Shown: positions 24,087-36,489, counted from the stretch's first letter. The stretch: DNA of 41,533 nt from Coxiellaceae bacterium (GCA_029212925.1 JARGOB010000001.1:339573-381105); one strand, 5' to 3'. Translations and numbers: made by a program. The notes: generated by a model not told the origin, from the sequence alone.

Positions 24087-24542
24087 TTATGAGCAATCAG
24101 AAGCAGCTGTAGTGACTGTTGGTGGCGTGCTAGCATCAGCCGCCGCTACATACGTCACTTTGCAGGTGGCAGCAGCGGTTGCTCCGTCATGTGAAAACGC
24201 ACCTGATGCGAGCGTAAACCCTTCAGGAGTGCCGCCAATCGCTGTAGCAATGGAGGCTGCTGTAGGGTAGCCATATGCAGTTGCGATTGAAGTTCCGTCT
24301 GCCATGGTTACAGAGCTTGATGCTGACCCTTGCGTGCCATCAATAACCGATTTTGCATAGACAAGCGAAGCAGCAGAGCGAATTGCTCCAGCTGTTCCTT
24401 CAACGGCGCCAACACGCGCATCGGATGAGACATCAATAAATTTTGGAATCGCGAACGCGGATAAAATACCCAGAATCACGATGACAATTATCAGCTCGAC
24501 CAGTGTGAAGCCGGCTTGCTTGGTTTTGTTGATAATGTTCAT
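24087..24542 (-). CDS. Type IV pilin-like / MSHA-type pilin precursor
   Basis: The 151-aa protein has a short positive leader (MNIINKTKQAG), a prepilin peptidase site before FTLVELIIVIVILGILSAFA, and the family Glu5, followed by IPKFIDVSSDAR as in MshA-like pilins. The C-terminal part is rich in Ala, Ser and Thr and has two cysteines near the end (ATCKV and SDCS) that could form the pilin disulfide loop. AGAGGA lies 7 nt before the ATG. No other pilus gene is in the window, so assembly must rely on machinery elsewhere. The small globular domain suggests a major or minor pilin; pseudopilin is an alternative. Confidence 0.85.
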   Translation of the reverse strand: MNIINKTKQAGFTLVELIIVIVILGILSAFAIPKFIDVSSDARVGAVEGTAGAIRSAASLVYAKSVIDGTQGSASSSVTMADGTSIATAYGYPTAASIATAIGGTPEGFTLASGAFSHDGATAAATCKVTYVAAADASTPPTVTTAASDCS

Positions 24543-24911
24543 GTTTGTATCCTCTTTATTCAGTTTGTTTGATGAGAGATTAGCCTGTTAGTGCCTTAGC
24601 GATAAGTATAGGCAGGAATGTATCTCATAAGGTAGTAAAACCACGCCTAAATGCCCATATCAAGCAATTCTCTTACAGACTCATAAGCTACTGACTATAA
24701 AGCATAAACACCCAAAAAAGCAATGTGAACATTTATCAAGCTTCGGTTTCGCTTAAATGTACGCATTATTAGTGATGTTAACGCTTGGTAAGGTGCGATT
24801 TCAGCTACCAAAACAGACGCGAATTGGGTACACTACCTGCTTCGTTGTGCGCGAATTTCCGCAGGAGACGCGTGTTGTAAATAGAATCGCTACGGAAAGC
24901 TGTGGGCGTTT
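24543..24911. other. Divergent intergenic region between pilin and smc
   Basis: This region must hold the pilin and smc promoters. On the pilin strand there is a TATACT-like -10 (around 24610) and a GGCAC...GGC pair that resembles a sigma54 site but has the wrong spacing. I see no RNA gene or frame worth calling. Confidence 0.4.
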
Positions 24912-27900
24912 ATGTATTTAAAGCAAATAAAATTAGCTGGTTTCAAGTCTTTTGTTGACCCAACTGTCATTCCAATCCGCAATCCGTTGAATGCGATTGT
25001 CGGACCGAATGGTTGTGGTAAATCGAATATTGTTGATGCCATTCGATGGGTGATCGGTGAATCGTCAGCCAAGCAATTGCGTGGTCAATCGATGTCTGAC
25101 GTCATTTTTAATGGTACGGCTACACGCCAACCGTTAGGTCGGGCGATGGTGGAACTGTTATTCGATAACAGTGATCACACATTGACCGGTGAATATGCGG
25201 CATATACTGAGATTTGTATTCGGCGTGAAGTCGAGCGCGAAGGGCAATCGAGTTACTTTCTTAATGGCACACGTTGCCGTCGTAAGGATATTACTGATAT
25301 CTTTTTAGGCACCGGCTTAGGTCCGCGCAGTTATTCAATCATTGAGCAAGGTATGATTTCGCGTTTAATCGAGGCTAAGCCTGAAGAATTACGCGTGTTT
25401 TTTGAGGAAGCCGCAGGCATATCTAAATACAAAGAGCGTCGACGTGAAACAGAAAATCGTATGCGTCATACTAATGAGAACTTGGATCGCGTCAATGATT
25501 TATGTGAAGAATTAGAGCGTCAATTGGGTCGTTTACAGCGGCAAGCCAAGTCAGCAGAAAAATACAAGATTTATAAGCAGCAAGAAGAAGAGTTACAGTT
25601 GCAATTGAAGGGTTTGCATTGGCAGAAATTGCAACAAGATCTACAAAACAAACAGCAACAATTGTCTGCGAAAGAAACAGAGTTTGAACAAAGTCGTGCG
25701 CAATCACAACAATTAGAAACAGAGCTCGAAAAATCGCGTGTGGCGCTGAATGAATACAATCAGCAACAGTCGGATGTGCAGAAAGATTATTACAGCAGCC
25801 GCGCCGAAGTCAGTCGTGTTGAGCAGCGCATTAGTCATTTGCAGCAGCAAGCACAGCAATGGCGTGAAGAATTAGATACCACGGGTTCGTTATGGCGAGA
25901 ATTATCAGATAATGCAGAGCAACATGCGGCAGATCGTGAAGAACTGGATCAAGATATTGAGCAGTTATCACCGCAGTTGGTTAGCAGTAAGCAGCAAGTT
26001 GATCAATTAACGCAACAATTACAACAAGCCGAGCAACAGCAACAAACATGGCAAGAAAGCTGGGATCAATTTCAAGGTGAGTTATCTAAAACGCATAAAC
26101 AAGTTGAAGTTGAAAAGAATACATTAAACCACTTGTACCAACAGCGTGAAAATTTACAGCGCAAGCAACAGCAGTTGCAGCAAGAACATGGTGAGATCGA
26201 TTTAAATGAGTTGCAGTCTGCTATTGATCGATTAAAGCAAGACGTGTCGAGCAACAGTGATAAAATTGCGCAATATGAAGCAGAGATGTCAACACTAGCT
26301 GATCACATCGCTGAGCAGCGCGATCAAATCAATCAGCAAAACCAACAGCTCGATAAAGACCGCCAACAATTGCAAACACTTAAAGGTCGCCAATCTTCAT
26401 TGGATGCTTTGCAGCAGTCGGCTTTGCATGATGATGACTCACAAGTTAAAGAATGGTTATCCGATCAAGGTTTGCAAAATGCCAAACGCTTAGGTGAAAC
26501 CATTACGGTTGAAAGTGGTTGGGAAACCGCAGTAGAAGCCGTGATGTTTGATAGCTTCCAAGCCGTGTGTGTTGATGATACGGTATCGCACCTCGATGCT
26601 TTAGCGACAATGACGGGTGCTAATATGTCTTTAACTAAAGGCCATAGCACAGCCAATGCCGAAACAGGTACATTAGCCAGTAAAGTTAACAGTAATGCCG
26701 CTTTACCTATCGATTTAAATCAAGTGTTAGTGGCAGCGGACTTGGCGCAGGCTAAGCAACAATTGGTGTCATTAAAGCCAGGTCAATCAGTTATTACGCC
26801 GCAAGGTGTTTGGTTAAGCGCCAATTGGGTCAAGTTGGTGCAAGCTGATGATGCCAAGCGTGGCGTATTGCAACGCGAGCAAGAACTAAAACAAATCAAT
26901 ACCGATATCACCGCATTAGAACAACAAATTGAACAAAATCAGACCGAGTTAGATAATATAAAGCAACAATTATCGTCTTATGAATCGCAGCGCGATCAGT
27001 TGCAATCGGAGTATCAACAATGCAGTCGTGTGCTGTCTCAGTTTAAATCTGACTTGTCATCGAATAATGAAAAATACCAATCGAAGATGCGTCGGTTGGC
27101 GCAGCTGGCTGATGATATCGAGCAAGTTGAACAACAGCTTGTGCGTACAACGGATACGATTGAAGAAACTGAGTCCAATATCACGGTGTCGTCGCAGTCT
27201 GAGCAACAGCTTCAGGATCAGCGTGAACAGTTATTACAAACACGCGATAGCAAGCGCCAGTCCGTATTGGATTGCCGTGACCAATTGCAACAGGCACGCC
27301 AAACAGCAGATGAAGTTGCTGTGCGCTTAGCGACTTCTGAAAATCAATTATTATTACTGCAACAAACGTTAGATCAAGATCGCAAGCAAATCGAGCAATT
27401 GGATCAGCGTAAAGCACATCTTCAAGAACAGTTACAAGATGAAAACTTGCCATTGCAACAATTAGAGCAAGAGCTGCAGCAGCATCTCAGTAAGAATGTT
27501 AATGTTGAGCAACAGTTGAGCGCAGTGCAGATGCAACTGGAGGAATGCCAGCAAACAATTCAGCAGTTAGACAGTCAGCGTCATCGTGTCAGCAGTCAAG
27601 TGCAACAGCAGCAAAATCAATTGCAACAAATGCAAATGGACAAGCAAACGTTGGTCGTAAAACAAGCGTCGATTGTTGAGCAATTGGAAGAAACAGAGCA
27701 CACGATCGAGCACATCATTCCAACCATACCTGAAGAAGCAACGATTGCGGTTTGGTCGGATGATTTACAGGGGTTAGAAAAACGGATTAGTCGATTAGGC
27801 CCGATCAACTTGGCGGCGATTGAAGAATACGATGAAGTGAATGAGCGCAAAACGTATTTAGATGAGCAGCAAGCTGATTTGCGCGAAGCATTGGATGCTT

Positions 27901-28409
27901 TAACGGGCGCTATTCAAAAAATTGATAAAGAAACTCGATCAAACTTTAAGCATACGTTTGATAATGTTAGTGCTAACTTCAAAAAAATCTTTCCTAAAGT
28001 GTTTGGTGGTGGTGCCGCTGAGTTGGTGTTGATGGATGATGATATGCTAACCGCTGGTGTGCAAGTTAAAGCACAGCCGCCCGGTAAGCGTAACTCGACC
28101 ATTCATATGTTGTCAGGTGGTGAGAAAGCATTAACGGCAATTGCTTTAGTGTTTTCACTATTCCAATTAAACCCAGCACCATTCTGTGTATTGGATGAGG
28201 TTGATGCGCCACTGGATGATTTAAATGTTGGGCGATATTGTGCGTTGATCCGTGAAATGGTTGATCAAACACAGTTCTTAGTGATTAGTCACAACAAAGT
28301 AACGATTGAATCGGCGGATAGTTTGTTGGGTGTTACGCAACAAGAGGCTGGTGTGTCACGTATGGTGGCAGTGGATATTGAACAAGCGGTGGCAATGGCT
28401 GAAGCATAG
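24912..28409 (+). CDS. smc: Chromosome partition protein SMC
   Basis: The 1165-aa protein is a complete SMC ATPase for chromosome compaction and segregation. Walker A GPNGCGKS lies at 31-38, and the hinge is in the middle (about 505-630, with VAAD and VITPQG). It is flanked by two long coiled coils unusually rich in Gln. The C-terminal head has the signature LSGGEKALTAIAL and Walker B FCVLDEVDAPLDD. It usually works with ScpA and ScpB, which are not in this window. It heads the common gammaproteobacterial order smc-zipA-ligA; the zipA ATG follows the stop by 32 bp. Confidence 0.97.
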   Translation: MYLKQIKLAGFKSFVDPTVIPIRNPLNAIVGPNGCGKSNIVDAIRWVIGESSAKQLRGQSMSDVIFNGTATRQPLGRAMVELLFDNSDHTLTGEYAAYTEICIRREVEREGQSSYFLNGTRCRRKDITDIFLGTGLGPRSYSIIEQGMISRLIEAKPEELRVFFEEAAGISKYKERRRETENRMRHTNENLDRVNDLCEELERQLGRLQRQAKSAEKYKIYKQQEEELQLQLKGLHWQKLQQDLQNKQQQLSAKETEFEQSRAQSQQLETELEKSRVALNEYNQQQSDVQKDYYSSRAEVSRVEQRISHLQQQAQQWREELDTTGSLWRELSDNAEQHAADREELDQDIEQLSPQLVSSKQQVDQLTQQLQQAEQQQQTWQESWDQFQGELSKTHKQVEVEKNTLNHLYQQRENLQRKQQQLQQEHGEIDLNELQSAIDRLKQDVSSNSDKIAQYEAEMSTLADHIAEQRDQINQQNQQLDKDRQQLQTLKGRQSSLDALQQSALHDDDSQVKEWLSDQGLQNAKRLGETITVESGWETAVEAVMFDSFQAVCVDDTVSHLDALATMTGANMSLTKGHSTANAETGTLASKVNSNAALPIDLNQVLVAADLAQAKQQLVSLKPGQSVITPQGVWLSANWVKLVQADDAKRGVLQREQELKQINTDITALEQQIEQNQTELDNIKQQLSSYESQRDQLQSEYQQCSRVLSQFKSDLSSNNEKYQSKMRRLAQLADDIEQVEQQLVRTTDTIEETESNITVSSQSEQQLQDQREQLLQTRDSKRQSVLDCRDQLQQARQTADEVAVRLATSENQLLLLQQTLDQDRKQIEQLDQRKAHLQEQLQDENLPLQQLEQELQQHLSKNVNVEQQLSAVQMQLEECQQTIQQLDSQRHRVSSQVQQQQNQLQQMQMDKQTLVVKQASIVEQLEETEHTIEHIIPTIPEEATIAVWSDDLQGLEKRISRLGPINLAAIEEYDEVNERKTYLDEQQADLREALDALTGAIQKIDKETRSNFKHTFDNVSANFKKIFPKVFGGGAAELVLMDDDMLTAGVQVKAQPPGKRNSTIHMLSGGEKALTAIALVFSLFQLNPAPFCVLDEVDAPLDDLNVGRYCALIREMVDQTQFLVISHNKVTIESADSLLGVTQQEAGVSRMVAVDIEQAVAMAEA

Positions 28410-28441
28410 CAGCCACTGATGGATAAAATAAGGGAGCTATT

Positions 28442-31142
<2,701 letters not shown>

Positions 31143-31290
31143 TCTAAAAAAAGTTTCATTCCTTAAGTTATTGTTAAATTATTTTTGCATGATTGTATTC
31201 GCTGATAACATGATGCTATAGTGCTGCGCTGTGGGAGAAGACAGAAATTATTCTGATCTAAAAAATATATATATTTTTGGGAGATAGTTC
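31143..31290 (+). promoter_or_regulatory. Promoter region of the 292-aa membrane protein gene
   Basis: TTGTAT (31193-31198), 18 bp and TATAGT (31217-31222) make a fair promoter. An AAAAAATATATATATTTTT palindrome and GGGAG lie just before the ATG. Confidence 0.5.
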
Positions 31291-32169
31291 ATGCCTAGTT
31301 TACAACCTTTAGTCAGTGATGCCGCTAGCCGTCACGTTTATAACAACATTAATTTACAAGCCAGTGCGATTGCGCTTGCTGCTTTTGCTTATCAACAGTT
31401 TGTTAAACAAACACAGCAGTTGAACTACATCGAAACCGCTAATAAAGCGGTGCTTGGTGCATTTGCAGCGGTTGCTTTTGCAACAACAATGCAACTGGTA
31501 AAACAATTACGTGATACTGTTGCTGGTGAACAAGCAGAAATAGATTCAACAAAAGTTGAGCGTATTAGTCGAGGAGCTACTCATGGTGCTTTTTTAGGTG
31601 CAGCTGGCCTTGCAGCATATGCGCACTTTACCAATCAAAATTTATTGAACTTGCCGACAGGTTTGCATGTAGCAGTATTATCTACATTAGTAGGTGGTTT
31701 AGCATCATTGTCAATTAACACTTTTGTTAATATGAGAAAAGAAGACGCTCCTAGTAAGTTACAGACGGTTCCAACACTAGCTGCAGCTGTGGCTGGCCTT
31801 GCTTTCGTTGGCTTTAACTTGTTTAACCTAGAAGACAAAGGCTTTAAGGCTTCTGGCAGACTTTCTAATGCATTAGGCTATGAAGGTTTAACTGCAGCTG
31901 GTTTGTTTGTAGCCGCTTCTTTAGTGCAGTATGTTCCAGGCTTGGTTAATGCCGCTGGTGCATGTGTTGGCCGTGTTGGTTCAGGTTTATCTACTGCTCG
32001 TGATGTGATGTTTAAACCTGGCGCTGTATCGCCAGCTGGTACGCCAACTTTGCGAGATCCGTTGCTTGACCATCAGCCTGATACAGTAGTTGAGGTTGAT
32101 GATCGACGTGATTCACAAGCTTCTGGATCACCTGCGCCACGTCCAGCTGGTAGTTTAATGAACGTTTAG
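31291..32169 (+). CDS. Multi-pass membrane protein of unknown function (292 aa)
   Basis: I do not recognise this protein. It has about five or six Ala-rich hydrophobic segments (around residues 23-37, 48-66, 93-110, 122-143, 155-175 and 196-217) separated by short polar loops, then a polar tail of ~75 residues rich in Pro, Asp and Ser (PAGTPTLRDP, VEVDDRRDSQASG). There is no signal peptide. It has its own promoter, a strong GGGAG site and its own terminator, so it is well expressed as a single gene. Ala- and Gly-rich multi-helix orphans with disordered tails occur among secreted membrane effectors of intracellular bacteria, but this is only a possibility. Confidence 0.6.
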   Translation: MPSLQPLVSDAASRHVYNNINLQASAIALAAFAYQQFVKQTQQLNYIETANKAVLGAFAAVAFATTMQLVKQLRDTVAGEQAEIDSTKVERISRGATHGAFLGAAGLAAYAHFTNQNLLNLPTGLHVAVLSTLVGGLASLSINTFVNMRKEDAPSKLQTVPTLAAAVAGLAFVGFNLFNLEDKGFKASGRLSNALGYEGLTAAGLFVAASLVQYVPGLVNAAGACVGRVGSGLSTARDVMFKPGAVSPAGTPTLRDPLLDHQPDTVVEVDDRRDSQASGSPAPRPAGSLMNV

Positions 32170-32191
32170 TTTTAACTAAAGTAGTCATTTT

Positions 32192-32213
32192 AAAAGGGGC
32201 TTTCGCCCCTTTT
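32192..32213 (+). terminator. Intrinsic terminator
   Basis: AAAAGGGGC, loop TTTC, GCCCCTTTT: a 9-bp stem with a T-rich end 22 bp after the stop of the 292-aa gene. Its symmetry lets it work in both directions. Confidence 0.9.
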
Positions 32214-32218
32214 GTGTT

Positions 32219-32298
32219 TGTTATCCCGGACCCCGATCCGGGATCTAGTCAAATAGAGTATCATACGCCTTGACGCCCAAGCGTACGTAATGATACTA
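32219..32298. repeat. Dispersed palindromic repeat with second inverted repeat
   Basis: TTATCCCGGACCCCGATCCGG followed by GATCTAG is a slightly decayed copy of the element. Directly after it, AGTATCAT (32257-32264) pairs with ATGATACT (32290-32297), giving a second hairpin. Confidence 0.75.
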
Positions 32299-32353
32299 TT
32301 CGCTGAAGTCATATAAAACAGTCACTAAACTAAGATAAAAACAGTATATTACG

Positions 32354-33325
32354 ATGAGAAAGCCAGTATATTTTGCATTAACAGCATGTGCGTCACTTTT
32401 TTTACGTCATTCAGCGATTGCTGCTTTTAAAGAAAGAGCGTCTTCGATTATTGGTGAATCTGATGAGGTCGCATTAGCTGCCGGTGTTTGTTCTGTAATG
32501 GGCGCAACCGCAATTACGTATTATTTACTATTTCAAACTGGGGCTGATGGTCATCGTGATATCGAATACAGAAGAGCGTATCTTCATAATAAATGGTTGC
32601 CATTGCATATATTAATTTCATTGCCGCTAACCGCATCAGTGATAGATGCTGAAACCAGTGTCCCGTTAAAAATAATAGGCGGAGTTTCTCGTATGGCGGT
32701 TGATATCGTTGTGGCGCAAAACCTATGTAATAACTTTAGGCGTCAAAATACTACCTTATTAATGGCGGTCAAAGACAATCCGGTAGTGGCGATTAAGCTT
32801 TTGGCTGTGTTATCACTGGTTGTGCCGTTGGCGATGGGGTTGGGTAATAACACCCAGAGCACAGTACAAGCACTGTTTTCAGTGTCGAACGATTCAATTA
32901 AAAAAGCAGTTAACGTGTTTGGCATAGCGGCTAGTTTACCCTATGTCTCAACTATTGCTCACTCTAGTGTTGACGGTTATCTTAATGTAAGGCGTGCGGA
33001 TATTTTTCGATCGTCAGGTTGTTTACCTGCGGTGGGCCATGCGGTTAAAAACAGTGTTGCTGTTATTTTTAGCGCCAGCATATGTTTTTTCTATGGCATG
33101 ATTGCCGAAAGTGGTGTGGGGGGGGTAACTAAAAATGATAAGCTGCTCACTGCTATGTTCTTATCTTTTACTGTAGCCACTTTGCCATTTATTCAACCCG
33201 CTGTTAATCAATTACTGGGTGTCATTGCCGGGTTGTTTAGAGCAAATGCGGCACAGGTTCAACCTGTTGTTAGAGGCGCTATACCTGAAGGCCAGGCGCC
33301 GGTTGCTATTTCCGTTGCTCCTTAA
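32354..33325 (+). CDS. Multi-pass membrane protein of unknown function (323 aa)
   Basis: I do not recognise a family. The N-terminus (YFALTACASLFLRHSAIA) could be a signal peptide or first helix. About seven further hydrophobic segments follow, including AGVCSVMGATAITYYLLF, VVAIKLLAVLSLVVPLAMGLG and SVAVIFSASICFFYGMIA. The C-terminal ~35 residues are polar with Pro and Val (VQPVVRGAIPEG). No clear ribosome binding site precedes the ATG. It resembles its 292-aa neighbour in general make-up (Ala-rich helices, Pro-containing tail), but I see no clear sequence homology. Confidence 0.55.
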   Translation: MRKPVYFALTACASLFLRHSAIAAFKERASSIIGESDEVALAAGVCSVMGATAITYYLLFQTGADGHRDIEYRRAYLHNKWLPLHILISLPLTASVIDAETSVPLKIIGGVSRMAVDIVVAQNLCNNFRRQNTTLLMAVKDNPVVAIKLLAVLSLVVPLAMGLGNNTQSTVQALFSVSNDSIKKAVNVFGIAASLPYVSTIAHSSVDGYLNVRRADIFRSSGCLPAVGHAVKNSVAVIFSASICFFYGMIAESGVGGVTKNDKLLTAMFLSFTVATLPFIQPAVNQLLGVIAGLFRANAAQVQPVVRGAIPEGQAPVAISVAP

Positions 33326-33402
33326 CCGTAGCTATCTACTGTAAGCCATAAAATAATCATGCTAAACTGTGCGGCATTGGATCCGTATACAAGGACTGTA
33401 GA

Positions 33403-34974
33403 ATGCCTCTTAAGCGTGACATTTCACCGCGTAATTTACTGTTTATTGCAATTAGCGGAATCGTTGGTTCTGGTTGGTTGTTTAGTCCTTTTTATGCGGC
33501 ACAAACGGCCGGTCCTGCAGCGTTGATTTCTTGGATTATTGGTTTTGTCATGGTGTTTGTCATTGCGCTACCATTCGCGGAAATGGCATCGAAGTTTCCA
33601 GTAGCTGGTGGTATTGTGCATTTTTCGCGAATATCGCACGGTATGCCGATCTCATTTTTGGTCAGTTGGGCGAATTGGTTAGCGTTTGTGGCGGTAGCGC
33701 CGATTGAGGTGCAAGCCACACTGCAGTATTCGAGTCACTTTTTTCCCAATTTGATCCACATTGCTAATGATGGTGCCAAAGCCTTAACCCATTTAGGCCT
33801 ATTGTGGGCCCTGGTTTTAATGTTGATTTTTACCTTTATTAATTTGGTTGGGGTTAAAATTGCAGCGCGGATTAATGGCGTGATTGCTATATGGAAAATT
33901 ATTGTACCGATTGTTTTATTGGCTGCTTTATTTAGTTTTCAATTTAACTGGACAAATTTATTTGTGAAACAGTTTATGCCGATGGGGTGGCATGGTGTGT
34001 TGGCGGCGGTATCGACTGGTGGTATTGTATTTTCATTTATTGGTTTTCGCTCGGCCGTTGAGTTGGGTGCTGAGGCGGATAATCCCAGCCGAGCTATACC
34101 ACGAGCACTGTTAGGCTCGCTGATTTTTTGTGTGGTGCTGTACACATTACTGCAATTAGCTTTCATTGGTGCGTTACTGCCTGAAGATTTTACTGCTGGT
34201 TGGTTACATTTAAACTTTCAAGGTGAGGGTGGGCCATTATTAGATGTGGTGACCACGGTGGGTATTATTTGGTTGGTCGGTTTGATTTATGTTGACTCGA
34301 TGGTATCACCGATGGGTGCGGGCATGATCTCAAATACATCCACATCACGTGTGGTGTATGCGATGAGCCAGAATCGCTATCTGCCGGCGTGGTTTGAAAA
34401 AACCAATCGATTTAATGTGCCGGCGCATGCCTTATGGCTGAATTTTATTGTGGGTATGTTGTTTTTCTTACCGTTTCATGGTTGGCAGCGCATGATTAGC
34501 ATTATGGTGGATGCCTCATTGATAGCTTATACCATTGGTGCGGTTGCTGTGATTTCAATTCGTAAGCAACGTTTAACATCGAGTCGTGAAAAGCCATTTT
34601 TAATGCCGGGTGGATTTTTTACGGGTTGGTTAGCATTTTATTTTGGTACTTTAGTACTCTATTGGTCGGGCTTTGATACGATTTGGCATTTGATGGTCGG
34701 GCTAGTGGTTGGTTTGATTGCCTTGTTTTTTATTCGCCGTCAACAAACTGAACATACCAAAGGTGAGTGGCCTGCATTGATTTGGTTCGTATTATATTTG
34801 ATGATTTTATTTGTATTTTCTGGTTTGGGTTCATTCGGTGGTGGTAAAGGTTGGTTGCCAATCGGCTGGGATTTTTTGGTATTAGGCATATGGACCTTTT
34901 TTATGTTTCAGTTTGCATTGGTTTCGCGGTTGGATCAGCCGTATACAGTACAGCTTGAAAAGTTGGTTCGTTAG
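33403..34974 (+). CDS. Amino acid permease, APC family
   Basis: The 523-aa inner-membrane transporter starts with a typical APC helix 1: ISPRNLLFIAISGIVGSGWLFSP contains the conserved unwound G-x-G-x-G-like substrate site, and helix 2 reads FAEMASKFPVAGGI. About 12 to 14 hydrophobic segments follow, with FSFIGFRSAVELGAEADNPSRAIPRA in the middle, a conserved APC stretch. It should exchange or import an amino acid with protons. The substrate cannot be read from the sequence; aspartate/proton symporters are among the closest-looking members. AAGGA precedes the ATG. Confidence 0.88.
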   Translation: MPLKRDISPRNLLFIAISGIVGSGWLFSPFYAAQTAGPAALISWIIGFVMVFVIALPFAEMASKFPVAGGIVHFSRISHGMPISFLVSWANWLAFVAVAPIEVQATLQYSSHFFPNLIHIANDGAKALTHLGLLWALVLMLIFTFINLVGVKIAARINGVIAIWKIIVPIVLLAALFSFQFNWTNLFVKQFMPMGWHGVLAAVSTGGIVFSFIGFRSAVELGAEADNPSRAIPRALLGSLIFCVVLYTLLQLAFIGALLPEDFTAGWLHLNFQGEGGPLLDVVTTVGIIWLVGLIYVDSMVSPMGAGMISNTSTSRVVYAMSQNRYLPAWFEKTNRFNVPAHALWLNFIVGMLFFLPFHGWQRMISIMVDASLIAYTIGAVAVISIRKQRLTSSREKPFLMPGGFFTGWLAFYFGTLVLYWSGFDTIWHLMVGLVVGLIALFFIRRQQTEHTKGEWPALIWFVLYLMILFVFSGLGSFGGGKGWLPIGWDFLVLGIWTFFMFQFALVSRLDQPYTVQLEKLVR

Positions 34975-35066
34975 CGGCTACATGAGACCCCGAAAAGCGA
35001 TGAAGTCGTTTATCCAGGAACCAGGAAATATTATTTAGGCAAATTACAATAATGGGGTATTAAAGC

Positions 35067-35687
35067 ATGATGAAAACAGTTACTTTTAATTCGGTGCTAT
35101 TGTTTTTCTTAGCTGTAATTACCGCCTGGTCTTTGTATAATCCTTTTGATTATTTGACATGGATACTCGAAGCAGGCCCTGTAATTATCGGCGTTATTGT
35201 TTTAGCATTTACTTATACGCGTTTTCGATTTACTCGTTTTACTTATTGTTTTATCTTTATTCACATGATTATTCTGTTAGTCGGCGCACATTATACTTAC
35301 GCGCATGTTCCATTGTTTGATTGGTTTAAGGAATGGTTCCATTGGTCAAGAAATAATTATGATAAGGTCGGTCATTTTGCCCAGGGTTTTATCCCTGCGT
35401 TAGTCGCAAGAGAGATTTTAATTAGGCTTGGTGTGTTTGCTCGCAGAGGTTGGCAGTCATTTTTTATCGTCTGTTTTTGTTTGGCTTTCAGCGCATTTTA
35501 CGAAATATTGGAGTGGTGGGCTGCGGTGTCTATGGGTGGTTCGGCGGATAGTTTTTTGGGTACTCAGGGTTATATTTGGGATACGCAGAGCGATATGTTG
35601 CTGGCAATGATTGGTGCGATAATAGCCGTAACCTTATTTGCGCGTTGGCAAAATAAATGCATAAAAAACTTATTATCTGTGGACTGA
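35067..35687 (+). CDS. DUF2238/YjdF-like inner-membrane protein
   Basis: The 206-aa protein has six hydrophobic segments. The conserved core is visible: GAHYTYAHVPLFDWF near residue 72, NNYDKVGHFAQGFIPALVAREIL at about 96-118, and SAFYEILEWWAA followed by FLGTQGYIWDTQSDM. The D-K-x2-H-x2-Q, E-x2-E-W-W and Q-G-x2-W-D-x3-D motifs are those of the YjdF/DUF2238 family, whose function is unknown. The conserved charged residues in the membrane suggest transport or an enzyme role. It lies 92 bp behind the APC permease and may share its transcript. Confidence 0.85.
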   Translation: MMKTVTFNSVLLFFLAVITAWSLYNPFDYLTWILEAGPVIIGVIVLAFTYTRFRFTRFTYCFIFIHMIILLVGAHYTYAHVPLFDWFKEWFHWSRNNYDKVGHFAQGFIPALVAREILIRLGVFARRGWQSFFIVCFCLAFSAFYEILEWWAAVSMGGSADSFLGTQGYIWDTQSDMLLAMIGAIIAVTLFARWQNKCIKNLLSVD

Positions 35688-35708
35688 TTTGCGTCTTGTA
35701 ATATTGTT

Positions 35709-35810
35709 TCTGGATCCCGGCTCGGGGGCCGGGATGACAGCCAGGTAGCCGGGATGACAGCCAGGTAGCCGGGATGAGAGCCAGGTAGCCGGGATGACGG
35801 CCAAGTAGCG
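35709..35810. repeat. Dispersed palindromic repeat with four tandem half-sites
   Basis: CTGGATCCCGGCTCGGGGGCC opens the element in reverse orientation. The half-site CCGGGATGACAG then recurs at 35729, 35749, 35769 and 35789, a step of exactly 20 bp, with CCAGGTAG between units. It lies between two converging genes. Confidence 0.88.
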
Positions 35811-35829
35811 AGTGTGATCGTCGATATTG

Positions 35830-36471
35830 TTAGCAGTGTTGTAAGTTGGGATCATTGTTTTCTTGTTTAGAATAAGCAAACACCAGGCTGCCATTACTGA
35901 TGGTATCAATGACGCGTTGTGAGATATGCGCATCCAAGCCCAGGCATCCCCAAGTGCGTCCAACGCGATGATATTTCTTGATGAATGTATAGTTAACCCA
36001 TTTCGAGCCATGCACGACAATGTCGCGATCGAATGCGTTATCATTAATGCCTTTTTCGATACCATCTAAGCGTAGTGAGTAACCAAATTTACCGCGATAA
36101 GTGTTTTTGGTGATAAATAAACCGCGACTGGATTGGTGGCTGTTCGTGCGATTCGAGAAATGCGTTGCATATAAGTCGCCACTGGCTTGGCCGTGTGATG
36201 CTAATATGCGGTAGTCAATTTTGTGGTGTTTCATGTCGAGTACCCACATGCGTTTGCGGGTTGAGGGTTTTGTGTAATCAACAACAGTCAAATGTGGATT
36301 ATGAATTAAACCTTTGCGCATTTCGCAGTGATAAGCTTTTTGTGCCAGTTGCAGTGCTGTTTCATTCAAGCCGCGAATGTTGGTGAAGTCTTTAGCGTAA
36401 CTCATGGTTGAGATGATTGTTAGGCTGAGACCAGCCAGGAGTGCAGTATATAAATTCGAACGCGATATCAT
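35830..36471 (-). CDS. Periplasmic L,D-transpeptidase catalytic-domain protein (YkuD_2 type)
   Basis: The 213-aa protein has a signal peptide ending SYA (residue 26). The single domain matches the murein L,D-transpeptidase catalytic family seen in short exported proteins: it contains RMWVLDMKHHK, ASHGQASG, SSRGLF, DIVVHGSKWV with His154, and GRTWGCLGLD with the catalytic Cys176. Such enzymes act on peptidoglycan stem peptides, cross-linking or attaching proteins. It is 18 bp downstream of a second, different L,D-transpeptidase gene in the same direction, so the two form an operon. Confidence 0.85.
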   Translation of the reverse strand: MISRSNLYTALLAGLSLTIISTMSYAKDFTNIRGLNETALQLAQKAYHCEMRKGLIHNPHLTVVDYTKPSTRKRMWVLDMKHHKIDYRILASHGQASGDLYATHFSNRTNSHQSSRGLFITKNTYRGKFGYSLRLDGIEKGINDNAFDRDIVVHGSKWVNYTFIKKYHRVGRTWGCLGLDAHISQRVIDTISNGSLVFAYSKQENNDPNLQHC

Positions 36472-36489
36472 GTATTTCTAAACCTTGTG

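Noticed and set aside
24590..24620. Sigma54 promoter of the pilin gene
   Set aside because: The GGCAC and GGC blocks on the minus strand are one base too close for the -24/-12 spacing.
25492..27850. Several long minus-strand frames opposite smc, rich in Cys and Ser
   Set aside because: They are shadows of the Gln-rich coiled-coil codons of smc and have no own signals.
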